DNA from: Thermocrispum municipale DSM 44069
Lineage (GTDB): Bacteria; Actinomycetota; Actinomycetes; Mycobacteriales; Pseudonocardiaceae
NCBI RefSeq assembly: GCF_000427825.1
Contig: NZ_ATYT01000003.1
Span: 124,001 to 188,000, forward strand
Reading direction: 5' to 3'
DNA length: 64,000 nt
Both the position numbers and the translations under genes were made by a program. This document shows, piece by piece, positions 63,913 to 64,000 of the stretch. Below the pieces are notes generated by a model. It was not told the DNA's origin. It saw only the letters and a program-made list of their open reading frames with translations, and ran no database searches. Each line of letters opens with the position of its first letter. Within the stretch, counting starts at the first letter, position 1.

Positions 63913-64000
63913 TCACGGGTAGCGTGGTGCCGGACCGGACGAATCCGCGCTTCTACACTTGGGGGAACTGCCGGGGCGAGGTATCGCGCGCTACGCCTGG
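63913..64000. other. Chromosomal flank to the right of the islands
   Basis: These 88 bases follow the displaced gene end and should be the original downstream chromosome. No gene can be called in so short a piece. In related actinobacteria dxs is often nearby, but nothing here shows that. Confidence 0.4.

Overview
The window reads as high-GC actinobacterial DNA. The left 17 kb is ordinary chromosome whose gene order (sigA, ppgK, suhB, cei-like, DUF4193, DUF3093, dut, DUF3710, alpha/beta hydrolase, DUF3159, TRAM/SAM RNA methyltransferase) matches the conserved sigA-dut neighbourhood of Mycobacterium and its relatives. A pseudonocardial host is plausible, but no rRNA or other marker is present to fix this. 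Upstream lie a partial EamA transporter, an acyl-CoA synthetase with an N-terminal SRPBCC domain, an APC amino-acid permease, a NarL-type two-component pair and an unrecognised membrane protein.

From about 16,975 to 63,872 the chromosome is interrupted by two tandem islands, each carrying an aerobic-type cobalamin (B12) biosynthesis cluster. The same 12-bp core, gttcccgatgac, lies inside the 3' end of the RNA methyltransferase gene (16,975-16,986), between the islands (42,398-42,409) and at the far right (63,861-63,872). Each copy is followed by a different in-frame version of the last residues of that methyltransferase, including the glutamate expected to be its catalytic base. The 172 bp ending with the core are identical except for one base at the right ends of both islands, although the encoded Cob proteins differ much more (CobO is about 81% identical by hand count). 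This is the layout of site-specific integration into a gene 3' end, with each island restoring the reading frame. No recombinase gene is visible in either island.

Island A (16,975-42,409) has a riboswitch and cobG-cobH(frameshifted)-cobIJ-cobM; divergent cobL; a riboswitch and a ChlI-ChlD-type chelatase-cobA-cobO-cobBC-cobD; on the minus strand a riboswitch and btuF-btuC-btuD-[2Fe-2S] protein; a riboswitch and cbtB-cbtA; on the minus strand a riboswitch and cobN-cobF-cobQ-cobK; and a histidine phosphatase.

Island B (42,398-63,872) repeats much of this with diverged copies. It has cobG-cobH-cobIJ-cobM-bluB, cobL, chelatase-cobO-cobBC-cobT-cobS, then a deletion scar that fuses the first part of cobD to the truncated 3' end of the opposing cobQ, then cobF, cobN, a frameshifted phosphatase, cobA and a decayed VapBC-like pair. 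The islands are complementary: A alone has intact cobD, cobK, cobQ and the transporters; B alone has bluB, cobT, cobS and an intact cobH. Together they cover nearly the whole aerobic pathway. The cobU/cobP (adenosylcobinamide kinase/guanylyltransferase) step was not found. Eight cobalamin riboswitches control the operons. The displaced original end of the methyltransferase gene lies at 63,862-63,912, and chromosomal sequence resumes after it.
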